From Candidatus Borkfalkia faecavium (lineage in GTDB: Bacteria; Bacillota; Clostridia; Christensenellales; Borkfalkiaceae), in contig DXEW01000035.1 in assembly GCA_019114755.1 (NCBI GenBank), positions 1-50,075 on the forward strand: a stretch of 50,075 nt of DNA, read 5' to 3'. Both the position numbers and the translations under genes were made by a program. The notes under the pieces were generated by a model, which saw only the letters and a list, made by a program, of their open reading frames with translations, searched no databases and was not told the DNA's origin. Positions 40,425 through 49,355 of this stretch are shown here, in pieces. Positions within the stretch are counted from its first letter, which is position 1. Each line of letters opens with the position of its first letter.

Positions 40425-43019
40425 TTATTTGATCTTGACGGTAAAGTCGCCGTTCATGGCGCCGATCTCGATGGTGTTGCCGGGCTGCAGGTCGTTGGCG
40501 ATCATCGTCTTGGCGATCATCGTCTCGATCTTGCTCTGCAGATACCGCTTGAGCGGCCGCGCGCCGTACACGGGGTCGTAGCCGTTTTCGATGATCAGAT
40601 CCTTTGCAAGGGGAGTGATCTCCAGACGCAGCTGTTTGTCTTCCAGGCGGGAAGCGAGGTCTTTGATGAGCAGGTTGATGATCTTGGCGATGTTGTCTTT
40701 GGTCAGCGGCTTGTAGTAGACGATCTCGTCCAATCTGTTCAAAAATTCGGGACGGAAGCTCTGCTTCAAAAGCTGCGAGACCTTGTCTTTCGCCTCTTCC
40801 GAAATTTCGCCCTTTTCGTCGATGCCGTCCAGCAGGTACGAAGACCCGAGGTTGGAAGTGAGGATGATGATGGTGTTCTTGAAGTCGACCGTGTGCCCCT
40901 GCGAATCGGTGATGCGCCCGTCGTCGAGCACCTGCAAGAGGATGTTGAACACGTCCGGGTGCGCCTTTTCGATCTCGTAGAAGAGCACGACGGAGTAGGG
41001 CTTCCTGCGCACCGCTTCGGTCAGTTGGCCGCCCTCGTCGTAGCCGACGTATCCGGGAGGCGCGCCGATGAGGCGGGATACGGAGAATTTTTCCATATAC
41101 TCGGTCATGTCGATGCGCACGAGGTTGTGCTCGTCGTCAAACAGGCTCTCGGCGAGCGCCTTGGCAAGTTCCGTCTTGCCCACGCCCGTAGGCCCGAGGA
41201 AGAGGAAGGAGCCGATGGGGCGGTTCGGGTCGGCGATGCCGGCGCGCGAGCGGATGATGGCCTCCGTCACCTTGGTGACCGCCTCGTCCTGCCCGACGAC
41301 GCGTTGATGCAGGATATCGTCGAGGTGGAGGATCTTTTCTCTCTCGCCCTCCATCAGTTTGGCGAGGGGGATGCCCGTCCAGCGCGAGACGACGCGCGCG
41401 ATCTCCTCTTCGGTCACGGTGTCGCGCAGCAGGGTATGCTTGGCGCTCTGTCCGTTTTTCTGCGCCTCGTCCAGCTTCTTCTGCAATTCGGGCAGGCGGC
41501 TGTATTTGAGCTTTGCCGCCGTCTCGTAGTCGCCGATGCGCTGCGCCGCTTCGATCTCGCCGTTGACCTTTTCGATCTCCGCCTTGGTATCGGAAACGAC
41601 GTGGATGCTCGACTTTTCGTTTTCCCACTGCGCCTTCATGGCGTTGAACTTGTCGCGCAGCTCCGCCAGTTCCTTTTGCAGCGCCGCCAGCCGCTCTTTC
41701 GAGAGGGTATCCGTCTCCTTCTTCAGCGCCATCTCCTCGATCTCCAGCTGCATGATCTTGCGGGCGATGTCGTCCATCTCCGTGGGCATGGAGTCGATCT
41801 CGGTACGGATGGTGGCGCAGGCCTCGTCTACGAGGTCGATGGCCTTGTCGGGCAGGAACCTGTCGGAAATGTAGCGGTGCGAAAGGGTGGCCGCTGCGAT
41901 CAGCGCCTGGTCGTGGATCTGCACGCCGTGGAACACTTCATAGCGCTCTTTCAGGCCGCGCAGGATGGAAATGGTGTCTTCCACCGTCGGTTCGTCCACC
42001 ATGACGGGCTGGAAGCGGCGTTCGAGGGCGGCGTCCTTTTCGATATATTTGCGGTATTCGTCCAGCGTGGTGGCGCCGATGCAGTGCAGCTCGCCGCGCG
42101 CCAGCATGGGTTTTAACAGGTTGCCCGCGTCCATGGCGCCGTCCGACTTGCCCGCGCCGACGATGGTGTGCAGCTCGTCGATAAAGAGGATGATCTTGCC
42201 TTCGCTCTTCTTGATCTCGTTGAGCACGGCCTTCAGTCGCTCTTCAAACTCGCCGCGGAACTTCGCCCCCGCGATCAGCGAGCCCATATCCAGGGCAAAG
42301 ATGGTCTTGTTTTTCAATCCTTCGGGCACGTCGCCGCGGACGATGCGCTGCGCCAGCCCTTCGGCGATGGCGGTCTTGCCCACGCCCGGTTCACCGATCA
42401 GCACGGGGTTGTTCTTCGACTTCCTGGAAAGGATGCGGATGACGTTCCTGATCTCGTTATCTCTGCCGATGACGGGGTCGAGCTTCTGCTCCTTTGCCCG
42501 CTGCACGAGGTCGAAGCCGTATTTGTTGAGGGCGTCGTAGGTGTTTTCGGGCTCGTCGCTGGTCACGCGGTCGGTCTTGACCTTTTTCAGCTCCGTCAAA
42601 AAGGCGTCTTTGGTGATGCCGAGGGTGCGGAAGATATTTTTGATCTCGTCCGTGGCGTGGTCGAAAATGGCGAGCATGACGTGTTCGACGGAGACGTATT
42701 CGTCCTTCATGGAATTTGCCAGCCGCTCCGCCTCGGTGAAGATCTTGTCGGTGACGGGGGAAATATAGATCTTATCCGGCTCCCGTCCGCTGCCGCTGAC
42801 GGCGGGGAGCTTCGAGATCGCCCCGTCCAGCAGGGCGAGCAGGTTGTCTACGTCGGCGCCCGTGCGCTTCAAAAGCTGCGGGATCAGCCCGCCTTCCTGG
42901 TCGGCGAGGGCATACAGCAGATGCTCGGGCATGATCTGCATGTTCTGGTTTTCAATGGCGATGCTCTGCGCGGCATTGATCGCCTCGAGAGCTTTTTTGG
43001 TAAATTTCTGTGCGTTCAT
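40425..43019 (-). CDS. clpB: ATP-dependent disaggregase ClpB
   Basis: The Hsp100 protein has 864 residues and rescues aggregated proteins with the DnaK system. The N domain covers about 1-145, AAA-1 has GEPGVGKT at 209-216, the coiled-coil middle domain lies at about 405-525 and AAA-2 carries [14 protein letters not shown] near 607. The start at 43019 has the SD AAGGAGGTGATA; an upstream in-frame Met would extend into that SD. Only 17 bp separate it from the upstream ribbon-helix-helix gene, so both share one transcript. No CIRCE or CtsR-type heptad box is visible. Confidence 0.96.
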   Translation of the reverse strand: MNAQKFTKKALEAINAAQSIAIENQNMQIMPEHLLYALADQEGGLIPQLLKRTGADVDNLLALLDGAISKLPAVSGSGREPDKIYISPVTDKIFTEAERLANSMKDEYVSVEHVMLAIFDHATDEIKNIFRTLGITKDAFLTELKKVKTDRVTSDEPENTYDALNKYGFDLVQRAKEQKLDPVIGRDNEIRNVIRILSRKSKNNPVLIGEPGVGKTAIAEGLAQRIVRGDVPEGLKNKTIFALDMGSLIAGAKFRGEFEERLKAVLNEIKKSEGKIILFIDELHTIVGAGKSDGAMDAGNLLKPMLARGELHCIGATTLDEYRKYIEKDAALERRFQPVMVDEPTVEDTISILRGLKERYEVFHGVQIHDQALIAAATLSHRYISDRFLPDKAIDLVDEACATIRTEIDSMPTEMDDIARKIMQLEIEEMALKKETDTLSKERLAALQKELAELRDKFNAMKAQWENEKSSIHVVSDTKAEIEKVNGEIEAAQRIGDYETAAKLKYSRLPELQKKLDEAQKNGQSAKHTLLRDTVTEEEIARVVSRWTGIPLAKLMEGEREKILHLDDILHQRVVGQDEAVTKVTEAIIRSRAGIADPNRPIGSFLFLGPTGVGKTELAKALAESLFDDEHNLVRIDMTEYMEKFSVSRLIGAPPGYVGYDEGGQLTEAVRRKPYSVVLFYEIEKAHPDVFNILLQVLDDGRITDSQGHTVDFKNTIIILTSNLGSSYLLDGIDEKGEISEEAKDKVSQLLKQSFRPEFLNRLDEIVYYKPLTKDNIAKIINLLIKDLASRLEDKQLRLEITPLAKDLIIENGYDPVYGARPLKRYLQSKIETMIAKTMIANDLQPGNTIEIGAMNGDFTVKIK

Positions 43020-43036
43020 GGTATCACCTCCTTCGG

Positions 43037-43693
43037 TCAAATGAGCTGCACGCCGCTGTTCAGGTATTGCAGGTAGCGGTTTTCGATCTCCTGCGTGTCC
43101 GCGTATTGTCCGGCGAGATAGGCCTTGAGCATCTCGTCAAAGGTAGAGATGTAGTTGCCGATCGCCTTGCCGATCTCTTCTTCGCCGTAGCTCGAATCGT
43201 TGGGTACGGCGAACGTACGCAGGAACCTGCCGTTTTCCATGCCGTATTGAACGGCGTTTTTGGCAAAAAAGTGTTTGATATAGATGTTTTCCAGCTGCAT
43301 CCAGATCTTGAAAAAGTGCGTCAGCTCCAAAAGCAGCGCCGAAGACGTGGTGCGGAAGATGATCTTCAGCTGCCCGATCGTCTCGTTGGGCATGCGGTAC
43401 ATCTCCACCTCGTAGCGGATGGTGGGGCGGTAGTGGTAGTGCAGCGAGCTCTTGATAGACATGGTCATGTCGTGCGGCTGCGAATACAGCACATAGGCGC
43501 TGTTGTTGCCGATCATGTGTTCGATGATGTCGAAGATATTCTGCACATGCTTTTCCGGCGTGGTGACGGAGAGGTACTCTGCCAATATCTGATTGACAAG
43601 GTTGGATCGGTTCGTCGCCTGTTCCGCCGCCAGCTTATCGACGGCGCGGATAACGTCTTCGGAGAGCATCAGGCTGTACATGGACTTCTTCAT
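43037..43693 (-). CDS. ribbon-helix-helix protein encoded upstream of clpB
   Basis: The protein has 218 residues and is not recognised as a named family. Residues 1-42 look like a CopG/MetJ-type ribbon-helix-helix DNA-binding domain: a short strand ([10 protein letters not shown]), then a helix (VDKLAAEQ) and a second helix starting at [15 protein letters not shown]. The remaining 175 residues are a mixed alpha/beta domain, rich in aromatic residues and with no catalytic motif. SD AGGAGGTGA precedes ATG 43693. Being first in the clpB transcript, it could be an autoregulator of this stress operon. That is inference. Confidence 0.75.
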   Translation of the reverse strand: MKKSMYSLMLSEDVIRAVDKLAAEQATNRSNLVNQILAEYLSVTTPEKHVQNIFDIIEHMIGNNSAYVLYSQPHDMTMSIKSSLHYHYRPTIRYEVEMYRMPNETIGQLKIIFRTTSSALLLELTHFFKIWMQLENIYIKHFFAKNAVQYGMENGRFLRTFAVPNDSSYGEEEIGKAIGNYISTFDEMLKAYLAGQYADTQEIENRYLQYLNSGVQLI

Positions 43694-43738
43694 GGCGGTC
43701 ACCTCCTGGTAGATCTCAAACAAAAGCAAACAAGGCTC

Positions 43739-43771
43739 GCCCCGAAAGGCGCCAGCCACGCGCCTTGGGGC
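43739..43771 (-). other. long hairpin in the leader of the RHH-clpB transcript
   Basis: On the minus strand GCCCCAAGGCGC pairs with GCGCCTT and then GGGGC with a small bulge, around loop GTGGCTG. It lies within the approximately 100-nt leader. No clear T-run follows, so it may be a stability, thermosensor or attenuation element. Confidence 0.45.
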
Positions 43772-43798
43772 TCATCCTCATCGCTATGATTGGCTACT

Positions 43799-43826
43799 AT
43801 TATACACGCCGTTTCAAATTTGTCAA
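43799..43826 (-). promoter_or_regulatory. consensus promoter of the RHH-clpB operon
   Basis: On the minus strand TTGACA (43826-43821), 16-bp spacer and TATAAT (43804-43799). A vegetative-type promoter, divergent from the promoter at 43871. Confidence 0.82.
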
Positions 43827-43870
43827 GAGTTTTATATAATTTTCTTTGCAAAAGTTAAAAATTTTTTCGC

Positions 43871-43899
43871 TTGATTTCCGTGCCGCGTTCGGGTATAAT
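43871..43899 (+). promoter_or_regulatory. promoter of the unknown gene at 43931
   Basis: TTGATT at 43871-43876, 17-bp spacer and TATAAT at 43894-43899. It shows that the longer frame beginning at 43871 cannot be the gene start. Confidence 0.75.
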
Positions 43900-43930
43900 A
43901 GATAAGAAGATAGTATTGCGGAGGGAAGCC

Positions 43931-44341
43931 ATGGAAGAATTGTCTGCCGCCATCGAAAAGGCGGAAAAGATCGTCGTATACGCGGAAGGGGAGGCGCGCG
44001 CATATCTTCCGCAGGATGCCGCCTTTGCCGCGCTCATGCAGGCCTGGAAGGAGACGGTATCGGCCGCCGTGCGCATGCCCGCCTTCGGCGTCAGCATCGA
44101 CGCGTTGACCCGTAAGGGCCTCGAAAGCGGGCTGTGGATGGAGTTCTGCTTCGGGGAAGAACTTCTCTGCGGCGGCATGCCGTTCGAGTCGCTGCTGTTT
44201 GAAGTGAAGCGCGATTGGCACGGTTTCAACATCGTGCGGGGGCAGGGCAGACGGTACGAAGGGCGGTGTTTTTATGTGGATCTGCGCCAAGCCACCATGC
44301 AGCCGCTGTACGATGCGCTGCAAAAAATAGCGCGCGGATAA
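43931..44341 (+). CDS. uncharacterised 136-residue protein
   Basis: I do not recognise this protein. It has no signal peptide or membrane segment. It begins with an acidic helix (MEELSAAIEKAEKIVVYAEG), and a mostly beta-strand part with aromatic residues follows (LWMEFCFGEELLC, LLFEVKRDWHGFN). The start at 43931 has GGAGGG 5 nt upstream and its own promoter. It diverges from the RHH-clpB operon. Codon use matches its neighbours, so it looks native. Confidence 0.7.
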   Translation: MEELSAAIEKAEKIVVYAEGEARAYLPQDAAFAALMQAWKETVSAAVRMPAFGVSIDALTRKGLESGLWMEFCFGEELLCGGMPFESLLFEVKRDWHGFNIVRGQGRRYEGRCFYVDLRQATMQPLYDALQKIARG

Positions 44342-44462
44342 AATTTTGCGCAAAAAAGCACGCAAAACGGCCGTTTGCGGAGATTTTTGCGGTGAAACTT
44401 CGCCGCACATGCTAAAAGATAACTTTTTTTGCAAAAAATTCCAAAAAAGTTTAATGATTGTC

Positions 44463-44491
44463 TTGAAATTATTTTGTTTCTGTAATATAAT
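44463..44491 (+). promoter_or_regulatory. promoter of the PfkB-family kinase operon
   Basis: TTGAAA at 44463-44468, 17-bp spacer and TATAAT at 44486-44491. The leader of about 85 nt folds into a GGTCGGCCG...CGGCCGAGACC stem (about 44512-44560) before the GGGAG ribosome-binding site. The part at 44342-44460 is AT-rich with no gene. Confidence 0.75.
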
Positions 44492-44582
44492 AGGTATGGT
44501 AGATTTTAGCAGGTCGGCCGAGTCGATGCGGCGGGATACGGATGCGGGCGGCCGAGACCGAATTTAATTTGGGAGTAAAAAG

Positions 44583-45506
44583 ATGATCCTGACTGTATGC
44601 TTGAATCCGTGTACGGATGTAACCATCGAAGTCGACTCTTTGAACGTGGGCAAGATCAACCACGTCAAGAGCAAGACGCTGAGCTTTACCGGCGCGGCAC
44701 TCAACGTCGCCATCGGCGTGGCGCGCCTGCACGGCAAGAGCCACGCCACCGGCTTTATGTACAACGAGAACGGCTCGCTATTCGAACAGGCGCTCGACCG
44801 CGAGGGCGTGCCGAGCATCTTTGTCTGGAACAAGGGCCGCGTGCGCGAGAACTATAAGTTCATCGACAATAAATCTATGCTCACGGAAGTCAACGACGTC
44901 GGCGAGTGCATCAGCGAAAACAAGCAGGACGAGCTGGTGGAAGTGGTGGCGAACATGTCGAAGTCGAGCAGCGTCATGGTCATTTCCGGCAGCCTGCCGC
45001 AGGGCATCGACAGCAGCTATTATGCCAAGCTCTTCCGCGTGGCGGCGCCCGATACGCTGAAGATCGCCGATACCGAAGGGGATAAGCTGCTTGCGGCGCT
45101 GAGCGTGGGGATGGACCTGGTCAAGCCGAATAAAGACGAGCTGCAAAACACCCTGCATAAAGAGTTCAAGACCAGAGACGACCTGTTGAAGGGCTGCTAT
45201 GAGCTTTTGGACAAGGGCGCAAAGCGCGTGCTGCTCTCGCTTGGCAAACGCGGCGCCATCATCACCGACGGCAGCAAAAACTATTTCTGCAAGAGCATCA
45301 ACGTCGCCATCAATTCCACGGTCGGCGCGGGCGACGGCATGGTCGCGGCGGCCGCAATGATGCTCAAGGCGGGCGCCTCGCTCGACGACATCCTGCGCGC
45401 AGGCGTGGCGGCGGGCACGGCGACGGTCACCACCTTCGGCAAAATTTCTTTCACCAAAGAAAAATACGACGAGATTTTCGCCAACATCAAAGTAGAGGAG
45501 TTCTGA
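44583..45506 (+). CDS. PfkB-family sugar kinase, 1-phosphofructokinase-like
   Basis: The protein has 307 residues of the ribokinase superfamily. The N-terminal LNPCTDVTIEVDSL and NVGKINHVKS resemble FruK and LacC, which phosphorylate fructose 1-phosphate or tagatose 6-phosphate. VKPNKDEL lies near 180 and the catalytic aspartate is in VGAGDGMVAAA near 252-262. No fructose PTS gene or FruR regulator is beside it, so the substrate stays open. It is followed after 4 bp by an HD protein. Confidence 0.82.
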   Translation: MILTVCLNPCTDVTIEVDSLNVGKINHVKSKTLSFTGAALNVAIGVARLHGKSHATGFMYNENGSLFEQALDREGVPSIFVWNKGRVRENYKFIDNKSMLTEVNDVGECISENKQDELVEVVANMSKSSSVMVISGSLPQGIDSSYYAKLFRVAAPDTLKIADTEGDKLLAALSVGMDLVKPNKDELQNTLHKEFKTRDDLLKGCYELLDKGAKRVLLSLGKRGAIITDGSKNYFCKSINVAINSTVGAGDGMVAAAAMMLKAGASLDDILRAGVAAGTATVTTFGKISFTKEKYDEIFANIKVEEF

Positions 45507-45510
45507 GCGC

Positions 45511-46182
45511 TTGATCACGATAGCGGACGTCAAAAACGACGAAGAAGTCAAGACGATCATGTACATGGCCGAGAGCCAGATCGAAGCGCTCGGCTTTACC
45601 GAACATTCCGTGCGCCATTCGAGCATCGTCAGCAAGTGGGCGGGCGAGATCTTGGAAAAGATCGGCGCCGAGGCGCACAGGGTCGAGCTGGCGCGCATCG
45701 CCGGCTACCTGCATGACATCGGCAACAGCGTCAACCGCGACGACCACGCCCAGAGCGGTGCGCTTTTGGCGTATCATATCTTGACGCGCATGGGCATGAG
45801 CTACCGCGACGCGGCCGAGGTCATGATGGCGATCGGCAATCACGACGAGGTGTACGGCCTGCCCGTCAGCGACATCACTTCGGCGCTGATCATTGCCGAC
45901 AAGGCAGACGTCCATAAGAGCCGCGTGCGCAGCAACACCACCCGCATGAGCATGGGCGAGCAAAACATCCACGACCGCGTCAATCTGGCGGCGGAAAAAT
46001 CGTATATCGAGGTGGACCGCGAAAAGGGCGAGATCGTCCTCAACGTCACCATCGATACGGAGAAGTGCTCGGTCATGGACTATTTCGAGATCTATTTCAA
46101 ACGGATGCAGCTGTGCAGGCGTGCCGCCGAATTTTTAGGCAAGCGGTTCGTCCTCCTCATCAACGGCGTGCGCCTGATCTGA
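45511..46182 (+). CDS. HD-domain phosphohydrolase-like protein
   Basis: The protein has 223 residues. The HD metal site is His36 (VRHSSIV), His68-Asp69 (YLHDIGN) and a downstream aspartate in ADKADVHKSRVR near 134; a GNHDE motif lies near 110. The C-terminal 80 residues form a separate beta-rich part. HD proteins act on nucleotides or phosphate esters; the substrate is unknown. The start is TTG at 45511 with AGAGGAG about 9 nt upstream. Cotranscribed with the sugar kinase. Confidence 0.82.
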   Translation: MITIADVKNDEEVKTIMYMAESQIEALGFTEHSVRHSSIVSKWAGEILEKIGAEAHRVELARIAGYLHDIGNSVNRDDHAQSGALLAYHILTRMGMSYRDAAEVMMAIGNHDEVYGLPVSDITSALIIADKADVHKSRVRSNTTRMSMGEQNIHDRVNLAAEKSYIEVDREKGEIVLNVTIDTEKCSVMDYFEIYFKRMQLCRRAAEFLGKRFVLLINGVRLI

Positions 46183-46214
46183 AAAATCGCCCGTAAATGC
46201 GGGCGATTTTGTTT
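46183..46214 (+). terminator. intrinsic terminator after the HD gene
   Basis: AAAATCGCCCG at 46183-46193 and CGGGCGATTTT at 46200-46210 around TAAATG. It works in either direction by sequence. Downstream, TTCAC-TTTATAT-GTGAA (about 46260-46276) is a small inverted repeat near the end of the convergent NlpC/P60 gene. Confidence 0.9.
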
Positions 46215-46290
46215 GTGGCGGCGCGCTTGTGCCGTCTGTTTTCTGCGACTTTGGCGCCGTTCACTTTATATGTGAAAGGCTTTATCAGCT

Positions 46291-47286
46291 TCATATGACC
46301 CTGCGCGCTTCGATAAAATAGCTTTCGCGGGTGGGGCTGATCTCTTCGATGACGGCGTAATCTTCCGACGTGTGCAGGATATAGCCGTCGCCGAGGTAGA
46401 GGGCGACGTGGCCGACGCGCTCGATGCCGCTCTCGTCTTCTCGGTCTGCGTTCGTAAAGAACAACAAGTCGCCGCGGCGTATCTTGGAACGCGGCACATT
46501 TTTTCCCTGCCTGACCTGCAGGCGGGTGGTCGTCTGCAACAGGACGCCCGCGCCGTAATAAAAGATATACTGCATCAGCGAAGAGCAGTCGAACTTCGTG
46601 CCGCTGAAGTTGTGCGTCAGGTTGCCTGCGCCGTCGTGTAGGCGGGCAGCGCCGTATACATAGGGGAAGCCGAGCAGCTTTACCCCGCAGGCGATGACCG
46701 CTTCGACTTTTTCATTTGCGGACCGCACGATGGTGTAGATCTCCGTAAGGGTGCTGCTTGCCGTTATGTATGCCTTTTTGCCGCGGTATACCGTCTGATA
46801 CCAGCCACCGCGTGTGCCCTGCATGGCTATCATATCGCCCGCGTCCAGGCTGCCGACCGCGGCATATTGTTTGCCGGGGCCGCTGCGCACGAGCACGGAA
46901 TCGGCAAGCGTGCGTATGTATGCGGCTTCCGCTGCCGTGTCTTCCGGCTCTTGCGGCGAGTCGTCCGCACCGCCCCCGGAGGCGGGAGGGGTCGCGGGGG
47001 TGTCTGCGGGCGGCACATCCGGCGTATCGCCGCCGGAAGGGGGCTCGGTCTCTCCGCCCTGCGGCGTATCCTCTTCGGGCGGTTCATCGGCGGAAGGGGG
47101 AGCTGCCTCTCCGTCCTGTGGCATATCTTCTTCGGGGAACTCTTCCGAAGGGGGCAGCGTCTCTTCATTTGCCGTGCCGTCGCCGAAGTTTTGCGGCAAA
47201 ACGGCAGGGAAGGCGAACAGTATCAGGCTGCACAGGAGCATTGCGGCGAGTAAGATCGCCAAGATCTTTTGTAGTGTCTGTTTCAT
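46291..47286 (-). CDS. secreted SH3-NlpC/P60 peptidoglycan endopeptidase
   Basis: The protein has 331 residues. A signal/anchor segment spans 8-29. Residues 40-118 are a Pro/Glu-rich linker with a repeated EEDxPQxGExxPPS unit. A bacterial SH3 domain lies at about 122-180 (VLVRSGPGKQYAAVG), and the NlpC/P60 domain at about 190-331 has Cys234 (FDCSS), His293 (VGHVALYLGD) and His305. It cleaves stem peptides in the cell wall. SD GAGAGG lies 10 nt before the ATG. Confidence 0.93.
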   Translation of the reverse strand: MKQTLQKILAILLAAMLLCSLILFAFPAVLPQNFGDGTANEETLPPSEEFPEEDMPQDGEAAPPSADEPPEEDTPQGGETEPPSGGDTPDVPPADTPATPPASGGGADDSPQEPEDTAAEAAYIRTLADSVLVRSGPGKQYAAVGSLDAGDMIAMQGTRGGWYQTVYRGKKAYITASSTLTEIYTIVRSANEKVEAVIACGVKLLGFPYVYGAARLHDGAGNLTHNFSGTKFDCSSLMQYIFYYGAGVLLQTTTRLQVRQGKNVPRSKIRRGDLLFFTNADREDESGIERVGHVALYLGDGYILHTSEDYAVIEEISPTRESYFIEARRVI

Positions 47287-47307
47287 CGCGGAAATACCTC
47301 TCGATCT

Positions 47308-47336
47308 ATCTTAACAGAAACGATTCGCCTTTGCAA
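47308..47336 (-). promoter_or_regulatory. promoter of the NlpC/P60 gene
   Basis: On the minus strand TTGCAA (47336-47331), 17-bp spacer and TAAGAT (47313-47308). Confidence 0.7.
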
Positions 47337-47347
47337 GTGAATTTTTC

Positions 47348-47361
47348 TGGAATATATTCCA
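47348..47361. promoter_or_regulatory. perfect palindrome TGGAATATATTCCA, possible operator
   Basis: A 14-bp palindrome placed 11 bp upstream of the NlpC/P60 -35 box and about 60 bp ahead of the divergent hydrolase gene. It could serve either gene. The binding protein is unknown. Confidence 0.4.
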
Positions 47362-47374
47362 CTTTTTGCCAATA

Positions 47375-47402
47375 TGCGAAGTACTATGTCACACATAAAT
47401 CG
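47375..47402 (+). repeat. dispersed AGTACTATG motif, copy 7 (upstream of the hydrolase gene)
   Basis: TGCGAAGTACTATG followed by TCACACATAAATCG, nearly identical to copy 2 over 40 kb away, and again just ahead of a ribosome-binding site. Confidence 0.65.
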
Positions 47403-47423
47403 ACTTTGTTCGGAGGATTCGAT

Positions 47424-48464
47424 ATGGGTTGGCTGATCTTTGGCTGTGCGGCGGCCGTTTTACTGATCGTCTGCGCGGGGATATTTGCTCTTGCGTGGGG
47501 CGTTGATCGCTCCTTTTTCGGGAAGAGGTATGAAGGCGACCCGCGCTTCAAATATTTTACCGCCGACGATTTTGACGGCTTGGAGACTGAGCCCGTCGAA
47601 TTCGCATCCGGAAACAACACCCTGCGCGGCTGTATCTACCGCTGCGCCGAAGCGCCGCGCGCGCTCGTCATATTTGTGCACGGCTTCGGGGCAGGGCACC
47701 TCGCGTACACGACGGAGATCTGCACGCTCGCACGGGCGGGTTTTTGCGTACTGGCATACGACGCCACGGGCTGCGGCAAAAGCGACGGCAAAGATATGCG
47801 CGGCTTCGACCAGGGCCCGCGCGATCTGTCGGCGGCACTGCGCTTTGCCCGTTCCGAAGCCCGCTTTGCGGAGATGCCCGTCTTTTTCGTCGGGCATTCG
47901 TGGGGCGCGTTCACCGTCCTGAACGCTTTGCCGCAATGCAAGGGGCTGGCGTGCGGGGCCGTCGCCATGTGCGGCTTCATTTCCTGCGCCGATTCTTTGG
48001 CAAGGTCGATGGCGATGCGGTACAAAATTTTGTCGCCGCTGCGCCTTCCCGTCGCCTGCTGCCTGTACCTCATCCAGGCCGCCCGGTTTCAAAAATGCGC
48101 CAATCATAACAGCCTCCGCGCCCTCGCGCTGACGGATATCCCCGTCCTCTTATTATACGGGGAGCGCGACGCGGTCATCCCGTACCCCGCAAACGGCGCC
48201 GTCATCGCCAAACGCTTTGCGCAAAAAAGCAGCGTCAGCTTTCAAAGTTTTCCCGCCAAGGGGCACAACGTTTACCTCACCGAACGGGCGGAACGACTGA
48301 TGCACGAGCAGATCGGTACAGCAGAGAAGGGGGCGCGCGCCGACCCGGCGCACGCGCAAGCGTATTTTGCCGCCATCGACTGGAAGGCGATCACCGAAGA
48401 GGACGCAGCGGTGATGGAGCAAATCGTGCGCTTTTTATATGGCTGCGCCGGCAAAGGGGAATAG
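47424..48464 (+). CDS. membrane-anchored alpha/beta hydrolase
   Basis: The protein has 346 residues. A single N-terminal membrane segment spans 3-26. The serine hydrolase fold shows an oxyanion HGFG (86-89), nucleophile Ser159 in GHSWG, an aspartate in YGERDAVIP and a histidine in KGHNVYL. Relatives are lysophospholipase or esterase-like; the substrate is unknown. The start at 47424 follows GGAGGA at 47412-47417; the longer open frame is antisense to the NlpC/P60 gene and is rejected. Confidence 0.88.
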   Translation: MGWLIFGCAAAVLLIVCAGIFALAWGVDRSFFGKRYEGDPRFKYFTADDFDGLETEPVEFASGNNTLRGCIYRCAEAPRALVIFVHGFGAGHLAYTTEICTLARAGFCVLAYDATGCGKSDGKDMRGFDQGPRDLSAALRFARSEARFAEMPVFFVGHSWGAFTVLNALPQCKGLACGAVAMCGFISCADSLARSMAMRYKILSPLRLPVACCLYLIQAARFQKCANHNSLRALALTDIPVLLLYGERDAVIPYPANGAVIAKRFAQKSSVSFQSFPAKGHNVYLTERAERLMHEQIGTAEKGARADPAHAQAYFAAIDWKAITEEDAAVMEQIVRFLYGCAGKGE

Positions 48465-48545
48465 CGCGCAGCCTCGCGTGCTTCCGTCAGCCTTCTTCAT
48501 GCTCTCAAAGCCGCATGAAAAAGCCAATGAGATCATAGACATAGA

Positions 48546-48582
48546 AAGGACCGCCCGGCATAACGCCGGACGGTCCTCTTTG
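48546..48582 (+). terminator. intrinsic terminator after the hydrolase gene, possibly bidirectional
   Basis: AGGACCG at 48547-48553 pairs with CGGTCCT at 48571-48577; CCGGC and GCCGG pair inside around ATAAC, then CTTTGTTG. GC content drops beyond this point. Confidence 0.85.
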
Positions 48583-48632
48583 TTGTAATTCTCATCCTAT
48601 CGGGCAGGACGCATACATTTTCATTTCGATGC

Positions 48633-49268
48633 TTACCTCATTTCTTTCAATGCGGCAAGATTTCCCGATTGTATGTATTTGATCCGTTCCAATATTTGGG
48701 CAGGAGGGAGATCCCACCATTTTAGTGCCATAAGAGCCGCTATATCTTCATCCGAAAAACGTTTCCGTATCGGTTTTGCAGGAACGCCGCCCACTATGGT
48801 ATAGGGCGGAACATCTTTCGTCACAACTGCCCGCGCACCGATAATGGCGCCGTCGCCGATAGTAACCCCCGCAAGGATAACGGCTTCAAAGCCTATCCAA
48901 ACATCGTTGCCGATCACGATATCGCCTTTGTTGTCCCATGCCTTGTCTGCCCAGAGCCCGTGTTCCCATTCATCATAGAAGATAGGAAAAGGATAGGTCG
49001 AGAGCGAGCGCATCGTATGGTTTGCGCTGTTGAACAAGAACTTGGCTCCATAAGCGATCGAACAGAACTTTCCGATTTTCAGTTTGTCGTGATTGATGGG
49101 ATAATGATAGAGAACGTTGTTCTTTTCAAAGTCCCTCGGATCGTTCACAAAGTCGTTGTAGAAAGTAAAATCGCCGACTTCGATGTTCGGGTTTGTGATC
49201 ACGTTTTTCAGATACACGATCGTATCGTCCCCTTCACGGGGATATATTTTTTTGGACGGAATAGCCAT
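48633..49268 (-). CDS. Vat/CatB-type xenobiotic acetyltransferase
   Basis: The protein has 211 residues of the left-handed beta-helix family that acetylates streptogramin A (Vat) or chloramphenicol (CatB). Hexapeptide repeats include [13 protein letters not shown] and [22 protein letters not shown]. The catalytic-type histidine is in SANHTM, and [14 protein letters not shown] near the end is typical. The drug cannot be told from sequence. The start at 49268 has AAGGAG at good spacing, whereas the Met three codons earlier would overlap that SD. GC content is clearly lower than in the rest of the window, suggesting transfer together with the upstream cat gene. Confidence 0.85.
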   Translation of the reverse strand: MAIPSKKIYPREGDDTIVYLKNVITNPNIEVGDFTFYNDFVNDPRDFEKNNVLYHYPINHDKLKIGKFCSIAYGAKFLFNSANHTMRSLSTYPFPIFYDEWEHGLWADKAWDNKGDIVIGNDVWIGFEAVILAGVTIGDGAIIGARAVVTKDVPPYTIVGGVPAKPIRKRFSDEDIAALMALKWWDLPPAQILERIKYIQSGNLAALKEMR

Positions 49269-49290
49269 AGAATTCATCTCCTTTTCTATT

Positions 49291-49335
49291 TTATTTTTTT
49301 AAGACTATTCCGGCATATCCAATGCAAAGTTTCAC
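49291..49335 (-). CDS. 14-codon open frame between cat and the Vat/CatB gene, possible leader peptide
   Basis: GTG at 49335 preceded 8 nt upstream by a perfect AAGGAGG (49350-49344); the frame reads [14 protein letters not shown] and stops at 49291, 22 nt before the Vat/CatB start. It may be a regulatory leader or the remnant of a lost gene. I see no stem that would mask the downstream SD. Confidence 0.4.
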   Translation of the reverse strand: MKLCIGYAGIVLKK

Positions 49336-49355
49336 CGAGTTTTCCTCCTTTTTCA

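Noticed and set aside
40338-42116. 592-codon plus-strand frame
   Set aside because: Antisense to clpB and crossing its terminator; no recognisable protein.
46758-47423. Upstream extension of the alpha/beta hydrolase frame
   Set aside because: It is antisense to the NlpC/P60 gene; a strong SD and a membrane segment mark the start at 47424.
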